64,000 nt of DNA from Mycolicibacterium rhodesiae JS60 (GTDB taxonomy: Bacteria; Actinomycetota; Actinomycetes; Mycobacteriales; Mycobacteriaceae): contig AGIQ01000002.1 of NCBI GenBank assembly GCA_000230935.2, positions 558,001-622,000 of the forward strand, written 5' to 3'. Position numbers and translations under genes: made by a program. Within the stretch, counting starts at the first letter, position 1; each line of letters starts with the position of its first letter. Below, piece after piece: positions 15,607 to 24,408 of this stretch. The notes beneath the pieces were generated by a model. It ran no database searches and had not been told where the DNA came from. It saw only the letters and a list, made by a program, of their open reading frames with translations.

Positions 15607-16947
15607 ATGAGCGAAGCGCCAACTGTCGATCGTCCGGTCTCCACCGAGCCGAAGCTGCCGCCGCGTCCGGGTCTGCCGAGTGCCCTGCTCAAGCTCGCTT
15701 TCGTCGCTGCACGCCGGCCGACGACGGAGTGGCTGAGCCGCCGTTACGGGCGCAGTCTGACCTTGCAGGTGCCGGTCTTCGGGAACACCGTGGTGGTCAC
15801 CGACCCCGCGCTGACCAAGCAGATCTTCACCACCAGTCCCGACGTGTTGTACAACATCCAGCCCAACCTGAGCCGGCTTCTGGGCCCCGGCTCGGTGTTC
15901 GCCCTGGACGGCGTCGAGCATCGGGTTCGCCGCAAGCTGCTCACCCCGCCGTTCCACGGCAAGAGCATCAAGGCCTACGAACAGATCGTGGTCGAGGAGA
16001 CGCTGCGGGAAGTCGAATCATGGCCACAGGGAATAGAGTTCGCCACCATCGAGCCGATGATGCACATCACCCTCAACATCATCCTGCGGGCGATCTTCGG
16101 TGCCGATGGTGCCGAGCTGGAGCGCTTGCGTGACCTGATCCCGCGGTGGGTGACCTTGGGCTCGCGGCTTGCCGTACTACCGGCACCGAAGCGTGAATTG
16201 TCTTGGACACCTTGGGGAAAGCTCGCACGGTTCCGTCGTGAGTACGAGGGCCTGGTCGACACCTTGATCTGTAGGGCGCAGGCGGACCCGAACTTCGAGG
16301 ATCGCACCGACGTGCTGTCGCTGTTCCTGCGCAGCAGCTACGAAGACGGCTCGAAGATGACACGCGGTGAGATCGGCGACGAGTTGCTGACGCTGCTGGC
16401 CGCCGGACACGAGACCACGGCTTCCACCCTGGCGTGGTCCTTCGAGCGGATCTCGCGGCATCCGGAGGTGTTGCGCCGCTTGGTCGCCGAGGCCGACACC
16501 GACGAGAACTCGTATCGTCAGGCCGTCATCTACGAGGTCCAGCGCAACCGTACGGTCATCGACTTCTCCGGCCGTCACGTCATGGCGCCGATCTACGAAT
16601 TGGGCGAATGGCGGATACCGCAAGGCTATTCGGTGATGGTCAGCCTGAGTCAATTGCACGAGAACCCCGAGATGTTCCCCGATCCGGAGCGTTTCGATCC
16701 ACAGCGATTCGTCGACACCAAGCCCAATACCTTTGCCTGGGTTCCGTTCGGCGGCGGTACCAGGCGCTGTATCGGCGCTGCCTTCGCCAACATGGAGATG
16801 GACGTCGTCCTGCGGACGGTGTTGCGCAACTTCACGATTGCAACCACGAGTGCGCCGGGCGAGAAATGGCACTCACGCGGAGTGGCCTTTGTCCCGAAGA
16901 AGGGCGGGCGCGTCGCCGTCTACCGACGTAGCGTGCCCACCCCCTAG
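15607..16947 (+). CDS. cyp138: Cytochrome P450, CYP138 family
   Basis: This 446-residue monooxygenase has the I-helix AGHETT (Glu269), K-helix EVQRNR (ExxR), and heme loop FGGGTRRCIGAAF with the thiolate Cys388. It resembles M. tuberculosis CYP138 closely, for example in NIQPNLSRLLGPGSVFALDG and TPPFHGKS, and has the same neighbours. The ATG at 15607 follows GGGAGGG. Electrons would come from a ferredoxin encoded elsewhere. Physiological substrate unknown. Confidence 0.9.
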   Translation: MSEAPTVDRPVSTEPKLPPRPGLPSALLKLAFVAARRPTTEWLSRRYGRSLTLQVPVFGNTVVVTDPALTKQIFTTSPDVLYNIQPNLSRLLGPGSVFALDGVEHRVRRKLLTPPFHGKSIKAYEQIVVEETLREVESWPQGIEFATIEPMMHITLNIILRAIFGADGAELERLRDLIPRWVTLGSRLAVLPAPKRELSWTPWGKLARFRREYEGLVDTLICRAQADPNFEDRTDVLSLFLRSSYEDGSKMTRGEIGDELLTLLAAGHETTASTLAWSFERISRHPEVLRRLVAEADTDENSYRQAVIYEVQRNRTVIDFSGRHVMAPIYELGEWRIPQGYSVMVSLSQLHENPEMFPDPERFDPQRFVDTKPNTFAWVPFGGGTRRCIGAAFANMEMDVVLRTVLRNFTIATTSAPGEKWHSRGVAFVPKKGGRVAVYRRSVPTP

Positions 16948-16949
16948 CG

Positions 16950-17007
16950 CGAGCAGACGCAAAGGACCCGCGACACGCCGGTTTTCGGAGTCGTTTGCGT
17001 CTGCTCG
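16950..17007. terminator. Bidirectional hairpin between cyp138 and msrA
   Basis: CGAGCAGACGCAAA (16950-16963) is the exact reverse complement of TTTGCGTCTGCTCG (16994-17007), with a 30-nt loop. The convergent genes cyp138 and msrA end just outside it. There is no U-tract, which is common in mycobacteria. The arm also looks like a short dispersed element. Confidence 0.65.
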
Positions 17008-17022
17008 GCGGAGAAAGTGGCC

Positions 17023-17532
17023 CTAGACCTCGGCTCGCTTCGGTAACTTCCAGCCCGGCCGCGGGAAGTGGCAGGTGTAGCCGTTCGGGTAGTGCAGCAG
17101 GTAATCCTGGTGCTCCGGCTCGGCATCCCAGAAATCGCCGGCCGGGGTCACCTCGGTGACCACCTTGCCCGGCCACAGCCCAGAGGCGTCCACGTCGGCG
17201 ATGGTGTCCAGAGCGACCTGCTTCTGCTCGTCGTCGAGGTAGAAGATTGCCGAGCGGTAGCTGGTGCCGACGTCATTGCCCTGCCGATTCTTCGTGCTCG
17301 GATCGTGGATCTGGAAGAAAAACTCCAGTAGCGCACGGAAGTCGGTCTGGGCCGGGTCGTAGACGATCTCGATCGCCTCGGCATGGCCGGGATGGTTGCG
17401 GTAGGTGGGATGGTCATTCTGGCCGCCGGTGTAGCCGACCCGCGTCGTCACCACGCCGGGCTGCTTACGGATCAGATCCTGCATGCCCCAGAAGCAGCCG
17501 CCGGCCAGGATCGCCCTCTTCGTATCGCTCAC
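17023..17532 (-). CDS. msrA: Peptide-methionine (S)-S-oxide reductase
   Basis: This 169-residue enzyme reduces Met-S-oxide in proteins and free Met. The catalytic Cys13 is in [10 protein letters not shown], and the family motifs [17 protein letters not shown] and FFQIHDP are intact. The GTG at 17532 overlaps the msrB stop (GTGA), so msrB and msrA are one operon with msrB first. The position matches Rv0137c, next to cyp138. Confidence 0.93.
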   Translation of the reverse strand: MSDTKRAILAGGCFWGMQDLIRKQPGVVTTRVGYTGGQNDHPTYRNHPGHAEAIEIVYDPAQTDFRALLEFFFQIHDPSTKNRQGNDVGTSYRSAIFYLDDEQKQVALDTIADVDASGLWPGKVVTEVTPAGDFWDAEPEHQDYLLHYPNGYTCHFPRPGWKLPKRAEV

Positions 17533-18005
17533 GCGTCCTCCTTGAATAGCTGGATGTAATCGCCGTAGCCCTGTGCCTCGAGGTCGTCGAGGTGGATGAA
17601 CTTCAGCGAAGCGGAGTTGATGCAGTAGCGCAACCCTCCCTGCGCGCGCGGCCCGTCTTTGAAGACGTGTCCCAGATGGCTGTCCGCATTGGCCGAACGG
17701 ACCTCGGTGCGGACCATCAGATGACTGAAGTCCCGTTTGGTCACGACGTTGGACGCAGTGATCGGTTTGGTGAAACTCGGCCACCCGGAGCCGCTGTCGA
17801 ACTTGTCGACCGAGGCGAACAGCGGTTCGCCCGAGACGACGTCGACGTAGATCCCCGGCTCGTGGTTGTCCCAGTACTCACCTGTGAAGGGGCGTTCGGT
17901 GCCGTTCTCCTGCGTCACCCGATACTGCTCGGGGGAGAGTGCGGACACGGCAGTGGGATTGCGGTGATAGTCGTGCGACATGCCCGATTCAACCTCAACT
18001 GCCAT
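17529..18005 (-). CDS. msrB: Peptide-methionine (R)-S-oxide reductase
   Basis: This 158-residue enzyme reduces Met-R-oxide. Seen: [27 protein letters not shown], and the catalytic Cys in RYCINSASL. That is the only Cys in the protein: the two CxxC zinc pairs of many MsrB are absent and no resolving Cys is present, so recycling must use an external thiol. Start at 18005 or at the ATG at 17981. First gene of the msrB-msrA pair. Confidence 0.9.
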   Translation of the reverse strand: MAVEVESGMSHDYHRNPTAVSALSPEQYRVTQENGTERPFTGEYWDNHEPGIYVDVVSGEPLFASVDKFDSGSGWPSFTKPITASNVVTKRDFSHLMVRTEVRSANADSHLGHVFKDGPRAQGGLRYCINSASLKFIHLDDLEAQGYGDYIQLFKEDA

Positions 18006-18174
18006 TCAGATAGTTCCCATGTCACAGTTCCGTCAGACCTGACGCGCGCTGCAGCCCGCGAGGCTCGGTGTCACAATTGGCCGGCCGGCAACGAGGCCGG
18101 GTCTGACCGGGAAAGTTCGGCGTGATGTCGCTTCGCCAAATCTGCGGACCCGTGTGTGTCGGAGGCGGGATCGC

Positions 18175-19158
18175 ATGGCTCGGGTAAAGCTGCTCGCCTA
18201 CACCGGCAGCGACTTTCACGGTGCCCAGCAGATCCGGTTGCTGCGCATCTATCTGGGTCTCACGACCTTCCTCTACACCTACGGCGTGGTCTTCAGTGTC
18301 CTGCGCGTCCGCAAGGATCTGCTGTACGGAAATCCGACCGGGGGCATTCTGGCGATCGTGCTCGGCGTCGCGGCCCTGGCCTGGCTCGCGATCAAGCCGG
18401 ACAAGCCGGGGCCGGCAACCCTGGCGGCCATCATCGCGACGCCCTTGGTGATGGCGTTCCACATCGCGATGAGCGCCGAGCTGGCCTGCCTGATCGCGCC
18501 GATGTTCCTGGCGATGTATCTGCGGGCGTTCTATCCACCCCGGCGGGCCATGGTGCTGATCGGGTTTCTCACGCTCGCCGCGGTCGGGGCGCTGGCCGTT
18601 GCGCCGATGCCCAAGCTCTACATCGACTACCTCATCTGGGTCATCGCGATCGTCGGTGCGGGTGAGTCGTTCGGACTCGTGATGCGTGCTCTGGTCACCA
18701 GTGCCTGCACCGACCCGCTGACCGGTCTGCTGAACCGGGCCGGATGGGAGATCGCCACGCGAGATCTCCTGGGGCGCTGGCGGTCGTCGACGTCGACGAT
18801 CTCGGTCGTGGTCATGGATCTCGACGGCTTCAAACAGATCAACGACACCCTTGGCCATCTCGCCGGTGACGAGCACCTGGCCAGTCACGCGCGTCGCTGG
18901 CGCGAGCTGCTGCCGCCCGATGCGGTGCTGGCCCGCCTCGGTGGCGACGAATTCGCCGTGTGCATCCCTGGCCGCACCGAAGCTGCGGCGTCGGCTGCGG
19001 AGCGGTTCGTCGCCGACGTCGGGCAACACACCCCCGACACGAGCGTCGGGATGGCCTCACAGCGCGGGGATACCGCCGACGTCGCGACGTTGTCTGCGCA
19101 AGCCGACGCCAGGCTGTATGCCGCCAAGGGCCGCAACCGTCGCAAGACCGACCGCTGA
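18175..19158 (+). CDS. Membrane diguanylate cyclase (GGDEF)
   Basis: This 327-residue protein has about five or six TM helices in the first 165 residues and a GGDEF domain with the active-site loop GGDEF at 256-260, intact, plus DPLTGLLNRAGW and VVMDLDGFKQINDTLGHLAGD. It should make cyclic di-GMP from two GTP. No RxxD inhibitory site is seen before the loop. GGAGG precedes the ATG at 18175. No EAL domain is linked. It sits between msrB (divergent) and the Rv0138-like gene; I do not recall it in the M. tuberculosis order. Confidence 0.9.
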   Translation: MARVKLLAYTGSDFHGAQQIRLLRIYLGLTTFLYTYGVVFSVLRVRKDLLYGNPTGGILAIVLGVAALAWLAIKPDKPGPATLAAIIATPLVMAFHIAMSAELACLIAPMFLAMYLRAFYPPRRAMVLIGFLTLAAVGALAVAPMPKLYIDYLIWVIAIVGAGESFGLVMRALVTSACTDPLTGLLNRAGWEIATRDLLGRWRSSTSTISVVVMDLDGFKQINDTLGHLAGDEHLASHARRWRELLPPDAVLARLGGDEFAVCIPGRTEAAASAAERFVADVGQHTPDTSVGMASQRGDTADVATLSAQADARLYAAKGRNRRKTDR

Positions 19159-19188
19159 TCCCGAATCGGGACGGTTCGCGACATGCCT

Positions 19189-19206
19189 ACTAGAACTTGT
19201 TCTAGT
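19189..19206. promoter_or_regulatory. KstR-type operator
   Basis: ACTAGAAC-TT-GTTCTAGT is a perfect 8-bp dyad and matches the KstR consensus TNNAACNNGTTNNA. The right arm overlaps a likely -10 (TAGTTT at 19203-19208), 6 nt before the GTG at 19215. A bound repressor would block this promoter, which suggests that the next two genes belong to the sterol catabolism regulon. Confidence 0.75.
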
Positions 19207-19214
19207 TTGAAGCT

Positions 19215-19715
19215 GTGGCGCGATTCTCCCGTGAAGAACTGACCGAAGCTTTTGCCGTTTTCGAGCAGACGGTCGCCGACGCGGCCCGAACTCAGGACTG
19301 GGATGCCTGGGTGAGTCACTACACCCCCGACGTCGACTACATCGAGCACGCGATGGGCACGATGAAGGGCCGTGACCAGGTGCGGGCCTGGATCACCAAG
19401 ACCATGGGCAGCTTTCCCGGCAGCTACATGACGGAGTTTCCGTCGCTGTGGACGGTGTACGACGAGGACACCGGCCGGGTCATCTGCGAGCTGGACAACC
19501 CGATGCGCGATCCCGGCGACGGCACGATCATCAGTGCGACCAACATCTCGATCGTCACCTACGCCGGTGACGGACTGTGGTCGCGCCAGGAGGACATCTA
19601 CAACCCGTTGCGGTTCCTGCAAGCCGGCATGAAGTGGTGCAAGAAGGCCGAGAAGCTGGGCACCCTCGACGAGGAGGCCGCCGCCTGGATGCGCGCCAAC
19701 GGAGGCATGAAGTGA
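19215..19715 (+). CDS. SnoaL/NTF2-like protein (Rv0138-like)
   Basis: This 166-residue protein has an NTF2-like fold pattern (DAWVSHYTPDVDYIEHAMGTMKGRDQVRAWI, then ISIVTYAGDGLWSRQEDIYNP). It may be a ketosteroid-isomerase-like enzyme or ligand binder; the catalytic residues are not clear. It is likely leaderless, with its GTG just after the -10. Coupled by GTGA to the epimerase gene and behind a KstR-type operator, so a sterol-related role is plausible. Confidence 0.8.
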   Translation: MARFSREELTEAFAVFEQTVADAARTQDWDAWVSHYTPDVDYIEHAMGTMKGRDQVRAWITKTMGSFPGSYMTEFPSLWTVYDEDTGRVICELDNPMRDPGDGTIISATNISIVTYAGDGLWSRQEDIYNPLRFLQAGMKWCKKAEKLGTLDEEAAAWMRANGGMK

Positions 19716-20728
19716 GCGCCAAGCTCGTCATCGGAGCCAACGGGTTCCTCGGCTCGCACGTCACCCGTCAACTCGTGGCCGATGGCCACCAGGTCCGAGT
19801 CATGGTGCGTCCCAACGCTTCCACGATCTCCATCGACGACCTCGACGTGCACCGGTTCGTCGGCGACATCTGGGACAACGACGTCCTGCGCGAGGCGATG
19901 GCCGGTGTCGACGACGTCTACTACTGCGTCGTCGACACCCGCGGCTGGCTGCGCGATCCCGCGCCGCTGTTCCACACCAACGTCGAGGGCACCCGCAACG
20001 TCTTGGATCTCGCCAGGGACGCTGGGCTGCATCGCTTCATCTTCACCAGCAGCTATGTCACAGTCGGGCGTCAGCGGGGCAAGACGGCGAGCGAGACCGA
20101 CATCATCTCCGACCAGGGCCTGACGCCGTATGTCCGGTCCCGGGTGCAGGCCGAGGAACTGGTGTTGCGCTACGCGCGCGAGCACAGCCTGCCCGCGATC
20201 GCGATGTGCGTCTCGACCACCTATGGCACCGGCGACTGGGGCCGCACCCCGCACGGCGCCATCATCGCCGGGGCGGCATTCGGCAAGCTGCCCTTCGTCA
20301 TGGGCGGCATCGAGCTGGAAGCCGTCGGGGTCGAAGACGCCGCCCGCGCGATGATCCTGGCTGCCGAGCGCGGCCGGGTCGGCGAGCGCTACCTGATCTC
20401 GGAGAAGATGATCAGCAACGCCGAGGTGGCCCGGATCGCGGCCGTGGAGGCCGGGGTTCCGCCGCCCGCCAAGACGATCCCGCTGCCGCTTGCCTACGCG
20501 CTGGCCGCACTGGGCACCGCCAAAGCCCGGCTGCAGAAGACCGACGAGAAGCTGTCGCTGGGCTCGCTGCGGCTGATGCGCGCCGAGGGCCCACTGGATC
20601 ACAGCAAGGCCGTCCGCGAATTGGGTTGGCAACCCCGCCCGGTGGAAGAGTCCGTCCGGGCGGCCGCCCGCTTCTGGGTCGGGTTGCGGGAAGCCAAGCG
20701 GCAGGCGAAGGCAGCAAAGCGGGACTGA
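19712..20728 (+). CDS. NAD-dependent epimerase / 3-beta-HSD-like dehydrogenase (Rv0139-like)
   Basis: This 338-residue extended SDR has the Rossmann motif IGANGFLGSHV, the catalytic Tyr region TPYVRSRVQAEEL and TNVEGTRNVLDLARD. It resembles 3-beta-hydroxysteroid dehydrogenases, but the Tyr-x-x-x-Lys is YVRSR here, so Lys is replaced by Arg. GGAGG lies before the GTG at 19712, which overlaps the previous stop. The KstR-type site upstream suggests a steroid substrate. Confidence 0.83.
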   Translation: MSAKLVIGANGFLGSHVTRQLVADGHQVRVMVRPNASTISIDDLDVHRFVGDIWDNDVLREAMAGVDDVYYCVVDTRGWLRDPAPLFHTNVEGTRNVLDLARDAGLHRFIFTSSYVTVGRQRGKTASETDIISDQGLTPYVRSRVQAEELVLRYAREHSLPAIAMCVSTTYGTGDWGRTPHGAIIAGAAFGKLPFVMGGIELEAVGVEDAARAMILAAERGRVGERYLISEKMISNAEVARIAAVEAGVPPPAKTIPLPLAYALAALGTAKARLQKTDEKLSLGSLRLMRAEGPLDHSKAVRELGWQPRPVEESVRAAARFWVGLREAKRQAKAAKRD

Positions 20729-20749
20729 ACCGGCGCCTAGCACTGCTCG

Positions 20750-20776
20750 TATCACCGGTTGATAGGGGACTAGCCT
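20750..20776 (+). promoter_or_regulatory. Leaderless promoter with small dyad
   Basis: TAGCCT (20771-20776) is a TANNNT -10 lying 7 nt before the GTG at 20784. Just upstream is TATCA-CCGGT-TGATA (20750-20764), an imperfectly long 5-bp dyad that could be an operator. Its partner is unknown. Confidence 0.4.
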
Positions 20777-20783
20777 GAACCGA

Positions 20784-21599
20784 GTGTCGAAGATCCCGGT
20801 CGATCTGAGCGGACCGCAGCAGACAATGCTCGCGACGTTGTACGCGAAAGCCCTTGACGCACAGCGACAACAGCCGATCCTCGGCGATGTCTGGGCCAAG
20901 GATGCGGTGGATCGCATCGACTACGACTGGACCAAGACAACGATCACCGACCGCATGTCACCGTCGGTCACCACCCGTTCGCTGCACTTCGACGTCTGGG
21001 CACGTCAGTTCCTGGCCTGCCACGACCGCGCCGTCGTCCTGCATCTCGGCGCGGGCCTGGACAGCCGGGTCTACCGGCTCGATCCGGGGCCGGGCATCGA
21101 GTGGTACGACATCGACTACCCGTCGATCATGGAACTGCGCGAACAGATCTACCCGCCGCGGCCGCACTATCACCGGGTTGCCGCCTCGGTCACCGATCCG
21201 GGCTGGCTGGACGAGATCCCCGGCGATCGTCCGGTGCTTGCCCTCGGCGAGGGCCTGACCATGTACCTCACCGAATCCGACGGCATCGCACTGCTACGCC
21301 GGATCGTCGCGCATCTCCCGTCCGGGGAGCTGCAATTCGATGCGTTCAACCGGTTCGGCATTCGCAGCCAGTGGGTGAACTCCGTGGTGCGCCGGTCAGG
21401 GTCGACACTGCACTGGGGCATCAACAGTCCCGGCGAGATCGTCGCGGCGGTGCCGGGCGTGCGACTGCTGGCCTGGGTGTCGCCGTTCGAGTCGGACGCC
21501 TTTCGGGGCGTGTCCCTGGATTACCGCATCATGGCCCGGGTGATGGGTAAAGTGCCCGCGCTGAGAATGATGGCGCAGTACCACCGCTACGCGTTCTAG
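20784..21599 (+). CDS. SAM-dependent methyltransferase, LCMT/TcmP family
   Basis: This 271-residue methyltransferase has the SAM motif VVLHLGAGLDSRVYRL, acid EWYDIDYPSIMELR and LALGEGLTMYLTES. It is of the TcmP/leucine-carboxyl-methyltransferase type and thus probably an O-methyltransferase. It starts at the GTG at 20784, probably leaderless, and lies 55 bp after the epimerase gene. Acceptor unknown. Confidence 0.85.
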   Translation: MSKIPVDLSGPQQTMLATLYAKALDAQRQQPILGDVWAKDAVDRIDYDWTKTTITDRMSPSVTTRSLHFDVWARQFLACHDRAVVLHLGAGLDSRVYRLDPGPGIEWYDIDYPSIMELREQIYPPRPHYHRVAASVTDPGWLDEIPGDRPVLALGEGLTMYLTESDGIALLRRIVAHLPSGELQFDAFNRFGIRSQWVNSVVRRSGSTLHWGINSPGEIVAAVPGVRLLAWVSPFESDAFRGVSLDYRIMARVMGKVPALRMMAQYHRYAF

Positions 21600-21608
21600 A
21601 TTCGAACC

Positions 21609-22979
21609 ATGTCCACGATCAACGGTGCCGTCTCGCACTGGTTCACCGAACTGCCCCACCCGCGCCCCGCCCTGCCGGGCGACCGCGATGCCGACGTCTG
21701 CATCGTCGGCGCCGGCTACACCGGGCTGTGGACCGCCTACTACCTGAAGCAGGCCGACCCCTCGCTGCGAATCACCGTGCTGGAGGCGCGTTTTGCCGGG
21801 TTCGGCGCGTCCGGCCGCAACGGCGGCTGGCTGTCGGGGCTGGCGCCGGGCCATCGTGGACTGTTGGCCAAGAGGTACGGTCGCGACAGCGTGGTGGCTT
21901 GGCAGCAGACCCTCAACGCGGCCGTCGACGAAGTCATCGCGGTGGCGGCCAGGGAGAACATCGACGCGCACATCGTCAAGGGCGGAAACCTCGAGGTCGC
22001 ACGTAACGCGGCCCAGGCCCGCCGGCTGTGCGCCGAAGCCGACGAGGACCGCGAATGGGGAATCGACGGCATCGAGGTGCTGAGCGCCGCCGAAGCCGCC
22101 GCGCGGGTACGGGTCGACAGCCTGGTGCTCGGCTCCTTCAACCCGCACTGCGCGCGGATCCAGCCGGCGAAGCTGGCCCGTGGGCTGGCCGATGTCGTGC
22201 AGCGCCTCGGCGTCACGATCTACGAGCAGACCCCGGTGACCGAGATCAGCCCGGGGCGGGCGCAGACGCCGATGGGTACGCTGCGGGCGCCGATCGTGCT
22301 GCGTGCCACCGAGGGCTTCACGCCGAGAATGCGCGGCCTGCGCCGGCGCTGGCTGCCGATGAACAGCGCGATGATCGCCACCGAACCGATGTCCGGCGAG
22401 ATCTGGGCAAACATCGGCTGGGAGGGTCGCGAAACCGTCGGCGACCTGGCCCACGGGTTCTTCTACGCACAGCGCACCGCCGACAACCGCATCGCGATCG
22501 GCGGCCGGGCGGTGCCGTACCGCTACGCCTCCCGCATCGACCGCGACGGCGCCGTCGGCGCGGACACCATTGCCTACCTGACCGGGGTGCTCAACACCGT
22601 CCTGCCGCAGACCCGAGGCGTCCCGATCGCGCACGGCTGGTGCGGTGTATTGGGTGTGCCGCGCGATTGGTCGGCCGGCGTCAGCCTGGACCCCGCGACC
22701 GGACTGGGTGAAGCGGGCGGCTACGTCGGGCACGGCGTGACGGCGACCAATCTGGCCGGGCGGACCCTGACCGACCTGGTTCTCAAACGATCCACACCGT
22801 TGACCGGGCTGCCGTGGGTCGGGCATCACTCGCGGACCTGGGAACCGGAGCCGTTCCGTTGGCTCGGCGTGCGCGGGATGTACACCGCCTACAAGGTGGC
22901 CGACCGGCACGAAGACGGCGGGCGGGCGACCACGTCGCCGATCGCGGTTGTCGCCGACGCCATCGCCCGGCGGCCCTGA
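21609..22979 (+). CDS. FAD-dependent oxidoreductase, DAO/glycine oxidase family
   Basis: This 456-residue flavoprotein has the N-terminal FAD motif DVCIVGAGYTGLWTAYYLKQ, the second-strand acid VLEARF, and GASGRNGGW. C-terminal RIAIGGRAV and GGYVGHGVTATNLAGRTL complete the FAD site. It is like putrescine/gamma-glutamylputrescine oxidases (PuuB) and related amine oxidases. Substrate not determinable. TAGATT at 21597-21602, which includes the upstream stop codon, could act as a -10 for a leaderless start. Confidence 0.85.
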   Translation: MSTINGAVSHWFTELPHPRPALPGDRDADVCIVGAGYTGLWTAYYLKQADPSLRITVLEARFAGFGASGRNGGWLSGLAPGHRGLLAKRYGRDSVVAWQQTLNAAVDEVIAVAARENIDAHIVKGGNLEVARNAAQARRLCAEADEDREWGIDGIEVLSAAEAAARVRVDSLVLGSFNPHCARIQPAKLARGLADVVQRLGVTIYEQTPVTEISPGRAQTPMGTLRAPIVLRATEGFTPRMRGLRRRWLPMNSAMIATEPMSGEIWANIGWEGRETVGDLAHGFFYAQRTADNRIAIGGRAVPYRYASRIDRDGAVGADTIAYLTGVLNTVLPQTRGVPIAHGWCGVLGVPRDWSAGVSLDPATGLGEAGGYVGHGVTATNLAGRTLTDLVLKRSTPLTGLPWVGHHSRTWEPEPFRWLGVRGMYTAYKVADRHEDGGRATTSPIAVVADAIARRP

Positions 22980-23039
22980 CGGGAATCATGGATGGCCCGC
23001 GGTGTTGCATGGACTACGTCGACTTGAGGAGATTCACCG

Positions 23040-23417
23040 ATGAGCACACGAGAGATCAAGCAGCCCACCGCCGAGCATCCGATCACGATCACCCCGACCA
23101 ATGGCCGGGTGCAGGTCCGGGTCAACGGTGAGGTCGTCGCCGACACCCGCGCCGCCCTCGGCCTTGCCGAATCCACTTATCCTGTCGTGCAATACATTCC
23201 GATCGGCGACGTCGACCCGGCGGTCCTGGCCCGAACCGAGACCCACACGTACTGCCCATACAAGGGGGAGGCCGGCTACTACAGCGTCACCGCTGCGGGT
23301 ACAACTGTCGACGATGCGATCTGGACCTACGAGGCACCCTATCCCGCGGTCGCCGCGATCGCCGGGCACGTCGCGTTCTACCCCGCCAAAGCCGATATCA
23401 CCGTCGACCCGGACTGA
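23040..23417 (+). CDS. DUF427 protein (Rv0140-like)
   Basis: This 125-residue DUF427 protein contains HPITITPTNGRVQVRVNGEVVADT, RTETHTYCPYKGEAGYYSV and WTYEAPYPAVAAIAGHVAFY, the typical core with a conserved Cys and Lys in CPYKG. The biochemical function of the family is unknown. Same order as Rv0139-Rv0140 in M. tuberculosis. The glycosylase gene starts 2 bp after its stop. Confidence 0.9.
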   Translation: MSTREIKQPTAEHPITITPTNGRVQVRVNGEVVADTRAALGLAESTYPVVQYIPIGDVDPAVLARTETHTYCPYKGEAGYYSVTAAGTTVDDAIWTYEAPYPAVAAIAGHVAFYPAKADITVDPD

Positions 23418-23419
23418 CG

Positions 23420-24334
23420 GTGGACGCGAAAGAGCGCACGCTGAGCTTCCCCGGTCCGGCCAGCCCGGGTATGACGTTGGCGCCGCAGCGACGCGGGCCG
23501 GGTGACCCGTGTTACCAGCTCGACGCCGAGCGGGCGATCTGGCGGACCAGCCTGCAAGCCAGTGGTCCGGTCACCGCGAGGATCCGCCGCGTCGCCCCCG
23601 ACGCGGTTGCCTGCCAGGCGTGGGGCGAGGGCGCCGAGGAGTTCACCGACGCACTGCCCGCACTGCTGGGTCTCGACGACGACGCGCGCGATTTCCGTCC
23701 CGACCACCCGGTGGTGGAGGCGGCTCGGATGCGGGTGCCGCAGCTGCGGCTGGGCCGCACGGGGCGAGTGCTCGAGGCCTTGGTCCCGGCCGTCATCGAG
23801 CAGCGGGTTCCGGGCGCCGATGCGTTTCGCGCCTGGCGGCTGCTCGTCACGAAGTTCGGCACCCCGGCACCGGGGCCCGCGCCCGCGCGGATGCGAGTGC
23901 CGCCCTCGGCCGAGGTGTGGCGGCGGATCCCGTCCTGGGAGTTTCACCGGGCCAATGTCGACCCCGGCCGCGCCCGCACGATCGTCGGCTGCGCGCAGCG
24001 CGCGGCTGCGCTGGAACGGTTGTCTGCCCGCCCCGCGGCGAAGGCGCGCGAAGCGCTCACCACGCTGCCCGGTGTGGGCGTGTGGACGGCGGCGGAGGTC
24101 GCCCAGCGAGCCTTCGGCGATGCCGACGCGCTCTCGATCGGCGATTACCACGTCGCCAAGATGATCGGCTGGACACTGATCGGAGCGCCGGTCGACGACG
24201 CCGGAATGGTGGAGCTACTCGAACCGATGCGCCCGCACCGTTACCGCGTGGTGCGCATGCTCGAGGCCAGCGGGTTGGCCTACGAACCGCGGCGCGGCGC
24301 GCGGCTTCCGGTTCAGAACATCAGCAAGTTGTGA
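23420..24334 (+). CDS. AlkA-like DNA-3-methyladenine glycosylase (Rv0142-like)
   Basis: This 304-residue HhH-GPD protein has the helix-hairpin-helix LTTLPGVGVWTAAEVAQRAFG followed by the catalytic Asp in ALSIGDYHVAK. An N-terminal AlkA-like mixed domain precedes it. It should remove alkylated or damaged bases. It starts at a GTG 2 bp after the DUF427 stop and is probably co-transcribed with it. Confidence 0.85.
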   Translation: MDAKERTLSFPGPASPGMTLAPQRRGPGDPCYQLDAERAIWRTSLQASGPVTARIRRVAPDAVACQAWGEGAEEFTDALPALLGLDDDARDFRPDHPVVEAARMRVPQLRLGRTGRVLEALVPAVIEQRVPGADAFRAWRLLVTKFGTPAPGPAPARMRVPPSAEVWRRIPSWEFHRANVDPGRARTIVGCAQRAAALERLSARPAAKAREALTTLPGVGVWTAAEVAQRAFGDADALSIGDYHVAKMIGWTLIGAPVDDAGMVELLEPMRPHRYRVVRMLEASGLAYEPRRGARLPVQNISKL

Positions 24335-24408
24335 CGGCGGTGGGCGATTATCACCCCCAGAACCCGGGTATGTGGCGTCGTGAAGCCAGAACAGGAAGGG
24401 AGCGATAC

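Noticed and set aside
21396..22910. 504-codon minus-strand frame opposite the FAD oxidoreductase
   Set aside because: Shadow of a well-supported flavoprotein gene.
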